Shown here: positions 45,640 to 57,411 of the stretch, one piece after another
How positions within the stretch are numbered: position 1 is the first letter of the stretch
Layout of the letters: every line of letters begins with the position of its first letter
Assembly (NCBI RefSeq): GCF_030867095.1
Contig: NC_081824.1
Span: 148,953,433 to 149,017,432, forward strand
Origin: Alligator mississippiensis
Lineage: Eukaryota; Chordata; Crocodylia; Alligatoridae
Length of the DNA stretch: 64,000 nucleotides
Direction: 5' to 3'
The notes under the pieces: model-generated
What the model saw: only the letters and a program-made list of their open reading frames with translations
Databases searched by the model: none
What the model was told of the DNA's origin: nothing
Made by a program: the position numbers and the translations under genes

Positions 45640-46235
45640 GGCCTCTGATAAACACAACCAGTTTGAGGCTGGGATATGACTTGCACCAAATAGGCAGGGT
45701 CCAGCCTCCAACCCTTTATGTACAATGTTTAAAAGGCAGTAAAGTCAAATTAGCCATGATTGTTCCGATGCAAAGTGTTAATTTTTATCATTCACTGGTA
45801 CTTAATGTGGGACAAGGGGCTTGTCAGTCTGTAAGGTCTGGGGTTTGTGGTGAGACACAAAGATGTTCAAATGCCAACCAAGCTCTGTTGTCCTTTTAGC
45901 TTTGGATCCACAGCCCTGGCTATGTGCCAACGGTCGGGGACACAGGATGGGAGCCAAGGCCAGTGGGTCCTGGCCCCTGATCCCTTTGCCTGAAAACATA
46001 CAACTGGTTTGGTACCAAGGCTGGGGTATAACTCACAGGGAAACAGGCCCAACTCAGACTTTCACACACTAGGCTTACATGGCAACGAAGCTGAATTAGC
46101 TGCGTTAGTTCTGCGACATTGTGTTAATGCAAATAATTTGCAAGTATTTAATGCAGGACATCAAGCTTGGGTCTCTGTAAGGTCTGGATTCGGTGTGTCC
46201 CAGAGTGCTCTGATGTAAATCAAACCAGAGCTCCA
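45640..46235 (+). repeat. Diverged tandem dimer, unit about 350 bp
   Basis: Two units with the same ordered motifs: ACAACCAGTTTGAGGCTGGG / ACAACTGGTTTGGTACCAAG; GGGATATGACTTGC / GGGTATAACTCACA; AAATTAGCCATG / GAATTAGCTGCG; CAAAGTGTTAATTTT / CATTGTGTTAATGC; TACTTAATGTGGGACAAG / TATTTAATGCAGGACATC; and GTCTGTAAGGTCTGG / GTCTCTGTAAGGTCTGG. The shift is about 345-355 bases. Confidence 0.7.
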
Positions 46236-46299
46236 GTGGCCTCTTCTCCTTGCTGAGGGCTGGCCAGATAAGCTTGGCCCAGGCCAGGGCAGGCACCAT

Positions 46300-46440
46300 A
46301 AACATAAGAACATAAGGACTGCCATAAGAACTACAAATCAAAGGGGCATCTCGCCCAGTCTCCTGTGTTACACAGGGGAAGAGAGTAGATGGTGAAAGGG
46401 AGAATGACCTGGGTATGACCAGGGTTTTTTCCACTGTTCC
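46300..46440 (-). mobile_element. CR1-type 3' scrap
   Basis: ACATAAGAACATAAGGACTG, followed by CAAAGGGGCATCTCGCCCAG and TCTCCTGTGTTACACAGG, resembles the widespread sauropsid 'CATAAGAAYGGCCATACTGG...CCATCTAGCCCAGTATCCTG' repeat, which I believe to be a CR1 subfamily 3' end. Confidence 0.45.
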
Positions 46441-46503
46441 TCTTTCACTTGGAGCCTCCAGCATGAGAGGCTGATGAGGGGGGCAGATGCATGTGCGCAC
46501 ATG

Positions 46504-46507
<4 letters not shown>

Positions 46508-46544
<37 letters not shown>
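46508..46544. repeat. (TG)n microsatellite
   Basis: About 17 TG dinucleotides in a row, preceded by ATGTATATATG. Confidence 0.95.
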
Positions 46545-46547
<3 letters not shown>

Positions 46548-47439
46548 CAGTTATTGAGCAGGTCACACAGCAACTATGAAACCAGGATTGGAAGAACTAC
46601 AACTTTGTAGCCTTTCAGTCAAAGAGTCTGCAACAAAGAGACAGGGAAGTGGAAAGAGATCTGGGAGTGGCTGATTAGGAAGACTCCGGCTGGGGAAGAA
46701 ACAGGGACTTACAGCTTGGTGGAGAGACCAGAGGCAGAGTGTAAAGAGGAGAAATTGTGATTTGCTAGATAAGTAGATTTGGAACAGGGAGAGAAGCCAA
46801 AGGAGTAAATATTAGGACTAGCTCAGCAAGGAGAATTGTACTGGGACTAAGAACTGCTTCCATTTCCAAGTAAAAGCCATTAATATGACTGCAAAAGCAA
46901 CAACAGCAACAAAAAATTACAACCATGTGAGGTCCCCACGCAAAACATGTCACAGTAGTGTTAGTTTCTAACTATGTGTTAAGGTCATATCAAAACTAAT
47001 TAAAAACCTTCAGGACAAATGGAATCTTCTTAAGTGTAATGACTGTCATATTCATGTCAGCATGGGCGACTGGTACCTCCCAAGTCTGGGGTGGCACCAA
47101 CAGGGCATGAGTGGGGGGGTGGTCTGCCAGTGGCCAGCCAGCGACTGAGGGGGGGGCGGTCACCCAGCAGCCAGACAGTGACTGGGGGTCCCAGGACATG
47201 CCATGGGCAGAGCCAATTTCAGGGGGGACACTAGCGCTCTCCATGCCCCCCTGCCAGCCAGAGCACCTGCTGTCAGGGGGGGCACCAGTAGTCTCAGGGG
47301 GGCCATGTGCCCCCTCTGTGCCACCCCTATGTGTCATCTATGTCGGTCAGTAAGTTGCACGTATGTTGAAGATTTTTCCTAGCACAACCATGTCAGCTAT
47401 GTACGGCTATACAGTAACAAACTATGCAACTATGAATCA

Positions 47440-47830
47440 CAGAATCATAGAAAAAGTAGGGCTGAAAGGGACCTCTGGAGACCATCTGCTCCACCCCATT
47501 GCTCAAGGCAGGATCATCCCTCCCCAAACTATCCCATAGAAGTCCTTATCTAACCTATTCCTAAAACTACACAATCAACCTTATCATACAGCTACAATGA
47601 AAATTGCCCAAAGACACCTGCACCCTGCCACAGGTAAAACAGGGGGATGAGGGCTCTGAGCACCCTGCTGCTGTGAGGATTGTTAAAACACATTTGAGAG
47701 ATTCAAGGTAGAGGGCCAAGTCCCCTGCTATAAAAGAAGGCGAAAACCCCAGCACCCCATACCATTCTGACCATGAGGTAAAATTCCTTCCTGATCCCAA
47801 ATGTGATGATTGATCTGACCCTGAGCAGAA
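47440..47830 (-). mobile_element. CR1 LINE, old 3' fragment
   Basis: Antisense CR1 3' end (AATCATAGAAAAAGTAGGGC, TGAAAGGGACCTCTGGAGACC) followed by its 3' UTR with 'ACACCTGCACCCTGCCACAGG' style and CCATACCATTCTGACCATGAGG-type sequence, then 'GATCTGACCCTGAGCAGAAG'. It is the uninterrupted equivalent of 3800-4455. Confidence 0.75.
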
Positions 47831-48352
47831 GAGCAAGATGCTTTAGCTGGGAACTTCTGGTTTTGGCACTTTGGTACACCCTAGTCAAAGTTCCCAGACT
47901 TGGCTACAGCCAACACCCAATGCTTGTAAGGAGGGCAACCCTTGCCCCCCCCCCAACCCCCCCCCCCAAAAAAAAACAAACCAACCCCACCAGCAGCCAA
48001 AATCCAGGGCCAAACAGACTATTATTATTGTTAGGAGAAAAAATAAGCAATGGAGACCTGTACCTTTTATTTCTAATATCTCCACTATTGTTATTGTGTG
48101 TATGTTGGGAGGTGGGGTGGGGGCAAAGTTCTGTTTCCTTCAACCTGGGAGAAATAAAATAATGAGACAGTTTCTTCACTCACAGACTCTTTCAGGCAAC
48201 ACCTGATTTAAAATCTCTCTCTCTGTGCCCTCAGTATTTTCTCAGGGACAAGGTACTCTGCTTCTATGGCTGTCCAGGTTTAGCTCTTCTTATATCTGGT
48301 TCTCAGCATGGCGTAGGCAAAAAATGAACAGCCCAAACCTCTCCACATAGAT

Positions 48353-48599
48353 CAGTGGTTCTCAACATTTTTTGACTCAAGGCACCCCTTGGAAAGTGCC
48401 AGCTCTTAGTTTTCGCTCATTTTTTTGTCTACAGAAAAATAATGGAAAATATTATTGTGTTGCAAAGAACTTAGACAAGAAGTCAGAATGTTTTGGGCAC
48501 TGTGAATTCCTATTAGAAATCTTGGGGTTTATCTTGTGAATCATGTTTACATACTTAATGGTGCTAAGAGTGACATGACACCCTGGTTGAGGATCAGTG
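48353..48599 (+). mobile_element. hAT-like MITE (CAGTGGTTCTCAAC type)
   Basis: Left CAGTGGTTCTCAACATTTTT and right CCTGGTTGAGGATCAGTG. Flanks ACATAGAT and ACCTAGGC agree at 5 of 8 positions, as expected for an old 8-bp duplication. Same family as 25577-25827. Confidence 0.75.
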
Positions 48600-50690
48600 A
48601 CCTAGGCTGTCCAGTTCTGACTCTTCTGTCCTGTTTTGGGTGGAGGCTAACTGCTTCTATAAAGACACCAAAGGACTTCCACAACTTTCTTAAAAGAAGG
48701 GCAGCAAACAACTTCAATGAGGTTTTTGTTTAAAAGTGTTAACCATCACTCAGATGCTGCAATTAGATCTGCACCTTGGTGTCTGTGCAGAGTTTGTGGA
48801 TTAAAATATGGTCTTGCATGCATGTAAGTGGTCCTCCCCCTGGAATCTGACTGCAGTATCATAATATATCAAACTAACAGAAAAAAGGAAGGTTGATTAA
48901 AGAGCGGAATACAGAGGTAAGGTGGGCAGGTTGCAATTGTTTTCAGGATAATAATAGAAAAATATAATGGTGCAACTGGGGTGTGTGTGTGTGTGTGCAT
49001 GCGTGCGCGCGCGCGTGCGCACACGAGACAGAGTAAATGTTTTGTCTCTGACTTCGTGAGAGAGCATAAATACATGAAGTCTTCTCATGCCCTCTTCTCC
49101 AAAACACTTGTGCAAGGGAGAGGGAGAATCTGGACTTGAATTATAATAAACATCTTTATAATAATACCTCCTTATTTAAAAAAGAAAAAATTAAAGTCAC
49201 TAGTCTATATTATGGAGTAGCTTGTATTCTTGCAATTGTTTAAATCTTTTGTAAACTACTTTTGATTTACAAGAACTCTAAAAGGGTCTAAACCTGTTAA
49301 ACTTCTTTTTTATTACCACTTGGATAATTTTAAATATAACCAGATAGATTAAAACATGTTTGAAATGGGTCTGCGGGGAGTGGGGGAATGGTAATAGAAA
49401 TGTCCCCAGTGCCTAACCTTGCTTTCAAATGTGACATTTAACTCTGCACCAATTCTCAAGGCAGAAACCTAAATCCAGTTTGGGTGTGCAGTTGTTGACA
49501 CACCCAAAAATGTAGAGGCTGTACTGAGTACAGCTACAGTCTACATGTTTCTTTTTGAATCTCACATTCATTTCTTATCCAAACAGAAAGAACATCCTGT
49601 TTCTAGCACAGTACACAGGGGTATTTTAAATATGCAGATATTTTCACTGTCAGTAGTTTGAATTTCAGTGTCTTCATGTTCCAGGTCCAGAACTGTTCTG
49701 CAATGTCTCTATTTCCAGTTTTCAGTGTTTTCTATATCAGAGCTATTCAGTCATCCACACACAGAAATAAATAGGCTTTTCATGAGGTATTCAAAAGCAT
49801 AAAGGTTGGTTTTACATCTAGTTCCTATTGAAAGCAGGACATCCCTTTGTGACTGAAAGAACTCTTATCTTTATATAATCCATTTTTTCCTTATTGATCA
49901 AAAGGATAATGAAGAATCTTCCTATTAAATATGACCCTGCCCTTTGGCTAATTTTCGTGTACTGTAAATAAATATGCTCAGGTGACAGGAGCTAATAGGT
50001 AGGTGAATGGGAATTTATTTTATATCCTTTCATTAAATAGCAAGCCAGCTTACATGGTTCTAAAGACTGGGGGATTTCATAAATATTTATTCAGTTTGTG
50101 CCAGCCCTCTTGGTTATGTCTAGACTGAGTACGAGAATCTACAGTTCTCCACATTTTGAATCTGATAAATAATTCAACACTGGCTATTGAAATCCGATAC
50201 AAGACATAAGTGAACTGAAACCCCCCCTGTTGACTATGCATCCTGTTTTTCAAGGCACATCCCTTACTTGTTGCCTAATATTCCATAATGTGTGCCCAAA
50301 AAGGAACTATTCAAAAGCACTTGACCAGATTAAAAAAGCAGAATTTTGCTTGAAAGCTTTTCTAAGAAAAGATCAACTTCTGTAATGCAACTGTATCTTT
50401 GTATTACCATTAATGCAATATTATAGGATGGTCTGTCTCAGAAAACCCCCAAATAATTTTCTCCATAAATTTTCATATTTTTATCTTTATTTTAATGTAT
50501 ATGGTCACACCAATCCATAGCAAAATCATTTGCCAAATATTTTTGGAAGGGGTGATATGCAGACAACAGGCATTTCTGTGACACTGGACAGTACAGACAT
50601 ATTATTTTATGTTGGTATATTAAAGATGCATTTAGCCTGCAAAGCAATGTTTAGTGTCTGGAATACTGCATCAGTTCACAGTGGAGTTCA
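48600..50690. other. Intergenic DNA, no gene seen
   Basis: AT-rich unique-looking DNA. The only structure is a (GT)n(GC)n(GT)n tract at 48979-49023, a potential left-handed DNA former. No exon seen. Confidence 0.45.
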
Positions 50691-50701
50691 TTGCTCCTGG
50701 G

Positions 50702-51288
50702 CAGTGTTTACACATGCACCCAGGACCACAGCACATTGAGCCAGGGCAGAGCAGTCCCAGCTGGTAGGGCTTCTGGGGGTCAGCTTGCCAGCCTAGGGCT
50801 GCTCTGCCCCAGTTCAGCATCCTGCAGAGGGGATGACTAGGGCATGACGGTGCTACAGTGCGAGGCTAGCTGGCAGGCAGGGCCCTCACTGTAGTACCCT
50901 CATGCCCCAGTTGGCCCTGGTCACCATCTTACACATGTGTTTTGGTGCACGCAACTACTCCGCTGTAAAGGAGTACAGGTTTCCCTTGTCAACCACTGGG
51001 GTTAGGTTCCTGAAAGTTCCCGTGATTGGCAAAACTGTGGTTGGCAAGACAAAAGACTTATGGGAAAAATGACAGGTGGTGGGCTGATGCACAGGCACAG
51101 AAAACTGTGGTTACTCAAAACTGTATACCATGGTAGCCAAAATAGTATATAGAATATTAAGCGTGGATACTCAAAACCACAGTTGGCAAAACCGTGGTTG
51201 GTGAGGGAAACCTGTATTTGTGTTGTGCAGTGCTGTCCTACAGCGGAGTTAATTAATTTACTGCACCCTAACATGCATGCACATGTAG
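50702..51288 (+). mobile_element. Foldback hAT-like element hosting a pogo-like insertion
   Basis: Left CAGTGTTTACACATGCACCC and right TGCATGCACATGTAGACAGTG are inverse complements over the outer 17 bases with a few mismatches. The interior has CAGGCAGGGCC and GGGCAGAGCAG foldback words. It is split by the element at 50976-51214. No duplication was readable. Confidence 0.5.
50976..51214 (+). mobile_element. pogo/Tigger-like MITE at a TA site
   Basis: Ends CAGGTTTCCCTTGTCAACCA and TGGTTGGTGAGGGAAACCTG are inverse complements; TA flanks both sides (50974-50975 and 51215-51216). The TA duplication and CAG start are the mark of the Tc1/mariner-pogo group. Non-coding. Confidence 0.8.
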
Positions 51289-51511
51289 ACAGTGACACTT
51301 TATTGTGGAGATAATTAGTCAGCTTTTCAATAAAGCACACATGTAGCTGCACTTACTGACTATTAGGGCTGTGCGAAGCTTTGGTCCCTAATTCGATTTG
51401 GCAGAGATTCAGCGGCCAAATCTCTGAATCTGAATTGAGTCAGAGGACCCTTTAATCTCTCTGAATCGAATCGGAACCCTCCAAATCAATTTGGAAAGAT
51501 TCAGACATAGA

Positions 51512-52234
51512 TGTCATGACCCAATGATTTTGTGTGTGCTTCGGCACTGCAGAATTATTTCCCGCCACATGGAGCTTTCTTTGCACGGTGCAATTCTCAG
51601 CTGCAGAGAGAAAACCCCGGTGCAAAGGAGTTCCCGCCGCTCGCATGCAAATTTGTACCCCACTATTGGCTGTTTCTAAATTATTCCCACGTGGCGGCTA
51701 GCGATTGGCTTGCTAGCCATATAAGAGGCTTGAGCAGTTTCCGCCCAAGTCGGAGATCTCCGGGGAGGACCTCATTTAGGGGGACTCCGCATCCATCTCG
51801 TGGAGAACTCTGAGCCACGTGGTAGAGCCTAACAAACTCTGCGCGTGTCTCGGAGCCAACCGGTGGTTTGATCAGCTACCAAGAATCTCTCCCCGTCGCC
51901 GCACAATCCCTCGACGTACCCTACCCTGCGCGCTCGTCGAGAGTCACCTTTCAGACTCTCGTTTCGGTTGTTCCACGGAGCCTAGCAAACTCTGTGAGTG
52001 TGTATCCAGAGCTCTGTTCATGTTTGTTTTGTGGAGCCTAGCAAACTCCACGTGTGTCTTTTTGTAACTGCAACTCAAGAAAGTTTTTCCTGCCTGCACC
52101 GCGACCATCTACAGTGTAAGTAAAACCATCTTTAATCAACCTCTATGCGTCAGTGCCTAATTCTAGTTCGCCGTGCCAACCTTTTCCCCGGCCCACGTGC
52201 CCAGGCTGCTGGCCACAGCCCCTCAGCCCCGGCA
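51512..52234 (+). mobile_element. Solo LTR related to the LTR element at 36243-40125
   Basis: Starts TGTCATGACCCA and ends CAGCCCCGGCA. ATAGA duplicates on both sides (51507-51511 and 52235-52239). It shares in order with the other LTR: GTGTGTGCTTCGGCACYG, AATTATTTCCCGCC, TTTCTTTGCACGGT, GCTAGCRATTGGCTTGCTAG, GGCTTGRGYAGTTTCCGCC, the GAGCCTARCAAACTC hairpins and GTGTAAGTAAA. It has a TATA box CATATAAGA at 51718. It stops about 150 bases earlier than the other LTR, before the 36-bp units. It marks a recombined, older member of the family. Confidence 0.9.
51822..52059 (+). other. Leader hairpins in the solo LTR
   Basis: Three copies: GTAGAG-CCTAACAAA-CTCTGC (from 51822), CACGGAG-CCTAGCAAA-CTCTGTG (from 51974) and GTGGAG-CCTAGCAAA-CTCCAC (from 52031). 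Stems differ in sequence but remain paired; the loop is constant apart from one base. They lie 100-340 bases downstream of the TATA box. Confidence 0.75.
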
Positions 52235-52816
52235 ATAGACAGCTTTAAATGTTTTTTCTACATACCTCTAGGTAGCAGGGGCTCATGAATGCTGTGATGC
52301 TGGGGTGCGTGGAGCATCCCACAGGAGTGTGGGGGCTCCCCAGCGCACTCGGCAGCAGACCTGGAAGTGGACCAGAAGCATTTCTAGTCCACTTCTGGGT
52401 CCACTGAGGAGCATGCGAGGGGCCCCTCCCTGTGTCCTCACGGCCCAGCGACAGATGCCTCCTGGGTCTGGGGGGGGCACCCAGGGAGCCAGGGAGGTGG
52501 GGGGGGCCCAGCTCGCTCCCCAGCAGACCCCAGTTCACCTCCAAGCACGTGGAGGGCACTCCTGTGGGACACTCCATGCTCCCCAGCATCACAGCGATCA
52601 CAAGCCACGCCTGCTACTTCAAGATATGTAGAAGAAAATTTTAAAGCTGTATCTGTGTCCAAATCACTGATTCTCCAAATCAGCATTGAATCTTCAGATT
52701 CGGATTCAGCTGAATCAAATCGGGGACTGATCCAAATCAACATAATGAATCACTGTCCCTGATTCGGGCCAAATCCGAATCAAATAGGGCCCGCTTTGCA
52801 CTCCCCTTCTGACTAT

Positions 52817-54990
52817 AATATTAAGCCTTTTCTATATCACAGAGTTGGCCTGATTTAACTAAACATTTAATTTTAAACCCATTTAACTAAATTGACAAAA
52901 CTGATGCAGTCACATTAATTTTAGTTTAAATGAGGTTTGTTTTGGCTTACTTTCAAGTTAGCTAGAAATTGCTGTAAACTATAATGAAAGAAGCCCTACA
53001 CTACACCTCCTTCCCCATCTCAACTTAATGTTAGCACCTTTGGGACAGGGTCAGGGTCAACCCGACTGTGTGGCTGGAGCAGTCCTCCAGAAGTGGAGGT
53101 TGGGAGGAACCCAACAGGCAGCCTTTCACAGTAACTCTGCAGACCTGCTCTGTTTCTAGGGCTAGTTATGTTATAGAGTTCTCCTGTACCCCTTCCTTTG
53201 CCACAGATTCCCCATTTGTAGCTTTAAAATAATCTCTGCTTTCAGGCTAGGACAAAAAGTTGTGGAAGTGCCAACTCTTCTCATTTAATCTATTATTTAA
53301 TTCAAGTATTACTTTATCAACATATATTTCATTGTATAACATTGCAAGGTTTGTTTCCCACCTGGGCCCCGCATACACAGCTATAAAAATAATTGGGCCT
53401 CTTTTGTGAAGAAGCTGGATGGCCTTGGTATATATCCACTCCAGCACAAACTGCATTAATTGTAAAGATGTTATTGGACTAACTTCTCAGCTGGCATAAA
53501 CTGCTATAGCTCCACTGCAGTCAGTCACCATCACTACATACTGCTCTCAGTAACGCATCATGGTCTCCATTCATATGCCTTATTCTTTCACTAGGAAGTG
53601 TTATTACTGGCCTCTGAGAAGAACTGAGGAAAGGACCCAGTGGAATCTAGCTTCAGATGATTCAGACTAAGAATGATTAGGATGCTTTTCACTGATAAAG
53701 GAATAACAAGGTTCTGGCCAGTTGCTCAGAACCTATGGTGATACAGTCCATATAATCACAGAAAATTTCCAAAGGCAGAGTTTATTAGCTCAATGAGCAT
53801 ATCCTGGGTTAAGAGGAAGTACCTTCAAGTTACTGCACCTAGCTTGGGAAAGGGAAATAAGTCTAAAAAGTCTTTCCCTTCACACACTTCAGCTTCTCCT
53901 CTGAAATTTGATAACCTCCATTTTTATGCCTTGGGGTCTTTAAACCCCTCTTTTTCATCTCAAACAAGGAGGAAAATATTTGATGTCCTTGCTTTTAGAC
54001 TACACAATGAACAATTTGATCTAAGAAGCCAGTGGAGGGAAGCTGCATATTGGTTTAGACAGTTTAAACACTTAGTATTATTCTGAAAATGTAGGACCTG
54101 ATTCACAGAAAGCAGGGTTTAGGACCTGATTCCCTAACACACACCTTGCAGGAGAGCTCCCTAATCCCCAGGTTGTAGTGGAATGAGTGGGTAACAGCAC
54201 TCATACTCCTTCCTACTGAAGCCCTTTCACTTTACATAAAGAAAGGTTTACTGGGCCAAAGGGCAGGAAAAGGTGGACTATGAATCTCAAATTCAGTGAG
54301 TGAGTAGGGCACGCCTTCCTCCAAGAGCTGTTTATATTTAGTCGTCATCAGTTAAGGTACAATCTAAAGTATACAATGATTCCTACATGGAGAAGGGACT
54401 GTTCCTTTTCCCTCTGGATGAAGCCCTAACCATTAGGCTACAGTTATGCTCTTTTGCTCCCTTTCTCTTTCAGTTTCAATGGCCTATTTCTTTATCAAGT
54501 AGAATAGCTTCAACAGAAAGGAATACAGTACTTGCTGCTCACCCAACCATCCTAAATGTCCCAGAGTCTACGGGTAGGGATATTCTCCTTCAAGGTGGAA
54601 AATGTGTGTTTGAATCCCCTCAGATAAGGAGGAAGGACTGAACCAAGATGCTTCATGTATTATGCGATTCCATAACTACTGAATAAGGTATGGGAAACGT
54701 CAGCATTTAAAGCATAGCTGTGCTCAACATTGTATATTGTGCTGAGACACAGAGTAAGCATTCTCAAAGCTTGCCCACTAGATTGAGTCCCTCAGGAGAA
54801 ACGGGCAAGGGAATGTGTGGATCCTGCTGGGGCTTTGGTGCTGAATTAGTCCGGTCAAGATTTAGGTGCTTCTGGGCATACCTAGAAGTAGAGCTTAAAA
54901 CAACTGGCACTTTAGGACTTCAGGCACTGAGAGAGTTAAAAAGCAGCCAGGAAGGATTTGAGGATCTCTGTTTTAGACACACGATACCTT
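52817..54990. other. Intergenic DNA, no gene seen
   Basis: AT-rich DNA with short chance frames. No recognisable family; nothing reportable. Confidence 0.4.
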
Positions 54991-56968
54991 AGGATTTTGC
55001 CAATCCATTTAATGGATCTGAGCTTTGCTGCCTTATTTTTGCCTGATTTCAGTTACACTAGTAAGGTGCAAAATTTATTCTACAGCTTTTCTTAATCATT
55101 AAATACAGTCACTGATCTTGAATTCAACCTAGGCAATTTTTTTAGAAGATGTAACTTCTCATACAGACCAAACGTGCATTTGTGCATGCATGCACAGCCT
55201 ACACATTCAATCTTTTGCAGATGCAATGTTTCCTTCTATTTACATCTGAAGGGAATGAGATGATGTTAAGCAACATTAAGTCAGTCAATAGGCAAACCCA
55301 AATCTCCCATCTGGAGATGAATCAATAATCAGAGAACACATTAGCAAAAAGATTGGTGAAACAGAAACACATACACACATTAGAACAAACTTGCTGTACT
55401 TTATTCAGTCAATGTAAATCTACCTTAAAAAACACAAAATAGAAAATAAACATCTTTTAAACCCAATACATTAGATTAGAAGAAGCTGCAAGCCTGGTGC
55501 TCTAGCACAACCAAAGTTTGCAGCATCAACTGAGTTTTTCAGAGGCCAAAGCAATATACCAGAACAAAGTAGTATCTGTGTGATGATATACACTTTGCAC
55601 CATTATGAAGACCTACAGGTGCAATGTTTTATAGCTGTTTGTTACAAGAATAAACATAGGTTACAGAGTTTACATTTGTTGCATTGCTTACACAGGCCCT
55701 GGATTAATATAAAAAACAAGCAAGAATTAAGCTCTTGCTTCTCAGCCTCTACTGACAAACAATTTTCATGTTGATAAAGCTAGCTTCATTTAAATGAGCC
55801 TTGACAAGAATTAACTTTGCATATTATTAACAGCTTTGGAACTACAAACAGAGTCAGGCTAGTATTTCCTTTTACCTGTTGCAGTTATTGCAATGTGGCT
55901 TGCTGTACATAGGTATACAGTTTGTGCAAACTTAACCAATTTCATATTTGCATGGTGTTATAAAGAACACAATTAATGCAAGCAACCTAGTCTCTGAGAA
56001 CCAACAGCCGTCAACAGAATTATCCAAAGATAAGGGTAAAAGCAGCCACTAATCATGGACAAAGATGGACAAGATCATTTCAAGTCTATTTTAAATGTAT
56101 ATAGGTTTTGCTCTGAATTATGAAAAGTCTTTATATCCAGGCACTCTTGTGAGAACTCTGGCAATCATGCTTCTGCTAATACAGGTCATGAACCAGTCAT
56201 GCCACTGACTGCCATTTTTTTTTTTTTTGTAGGGCAATAGCTGACCTTTTCCATAGGCAAAAAAAACAAACCTTTGTCTTTTCAAGAGTCTTTCCAGAAT
56301 CCAATCTATTACTGACACACACCTCTCTCCAAAATCTACATATCATGTATGTAAGCGAACATGTCCCTGGTGTAGTAGCCTGTTGAAGTCCTCATAATAG
56401 AAAGTAGATCTACATTTATTTAAAATCCAATATCAGATGTTCTCAAAGAAAAGTTTATATGGAGCCCCTAATCTCACGTGCATGATAGACTCGCTCATAG
56501 TTAACAGAGTTCAATCAAAACAGTTGAAAGACTGAGTATGTAGTTGCTCTTTAGGGTTAGAATAAGGTTTTATAAAGTTAGATTTTTTTTTTTTTTTTTT
56601 ACTACAGCATCATGTGTCTGTGGTACAAGTTACAAAATAAGGAGCTGCTCCTATCTTAGGATAGAGAGCCTTTTATGTTTAGGTTTCTAGTGATATTATA
56701 CCATGGTTAAAACCTTCAGAAGGAGAGAAAAGGCAGATTTTTTTCACAGAACAGCAAGCAGATAACATTCATTCATTCTAAGAGCCCATGGGTTCAATAA
56801 TTTAAGCTTTGTTCCATGGAGAACAGCAGGAAGCTGTGAAGTGAGATACAGAAAAATGACAAAAATAATAATTTTTGCTTTTTAAAAGAAAAGTACGAAC
56901 TCCACCTCCCTCAAAATGTTCAGAGAGCAACTATAACTACTTAGATGGAAACTACTGCAGAAACTGAG
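54991..56968. other. Repeat-poor AT-rich block
   Basis: About 2 kb with no recognisable transposon in a transposon-dense neighbourhood. On the minus strand an AATAAA lies at 55405-55400 and the DNA to its right reads like a long 3' UTR, but no coding exon of any gene was identified. Confidence 0.35.
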
Positions 56969-56971
56969 GCG

Positions 56972-57411
56972 GGGTGTACACAACACAGGGGTTTAATTCT
57001 CCCCAAATTGAAGCCATTGGCAATGCACAGGGGGTACATGTGCATACGCTAGGATTGGCAGTGCACCCCCTAACAGAAGTACTGCTGACACTGCCAGTGG
57101 TGCCTATGGGCAGTCACCGCTTGCCACTCCCCCGCCTTGCTGCTGACACTGCTGGCGGCGTCTGCAGGCGGTCGCTGATTGCCGATGGCTGCTGCCGCCA
57201 GTTCGGTTGGCACTTGCCACCCCCCCCCCCCCCCACAACACTGCCAGGGCCATTGCTGGGACTTCCCTGCCCGCCACTGCCATACCCCCACTGCCACCAC
57301 TACCACCTGTGGAAGGTCGCTATGCGCCTCATTGTTTATGATTAAAGCAGCAGTTTTTAAAAAACACCACTTCAGTTTAGGGCAAAGTAAACCCCTGTGT
57401 CATGTATACCC
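56972..57411 (+). mobile_element. MITE with ~40-bp terminal inverted repeats and GC-rich core
   Basis: Left GGGTGTACACAACACAGGGG leading to TTTAATTCTCCCCAAATTGAAG; right, on the other strand, GGGTATACATGACACAGGGG leading to TTTACTTTGCCCTAAACTGAAG. The arms match over about 40 bases. The core has a C15 run at 57220-57234. No duplication was found, so the superfamily is open. Confidence 0.75.

Larger units (their letters stand above)
51364..52808 (+). mobile_element. hAT-like foldback element with perfect 8-bp duplication, split by a solo LTR
   Basis: Left TAGGGCTGTGCGAAGC and right end reading AAGGGGAGTGCAAAGC on the other strand are terminal inverted repeats. CTGACTAT flanks both ends (51356-51363 and 52809-52816) exactly. 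Both halves fold on each other: TCAGACATAGACAGCTTT-type sequence left of and after the LTR matches the complement of 52630-52700, and TCTACATACCTCTAGGTAGC (52258) mirrors TGCTACTTCAAGATATGTAG (52611). No transposase. Confidence 0.9.
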
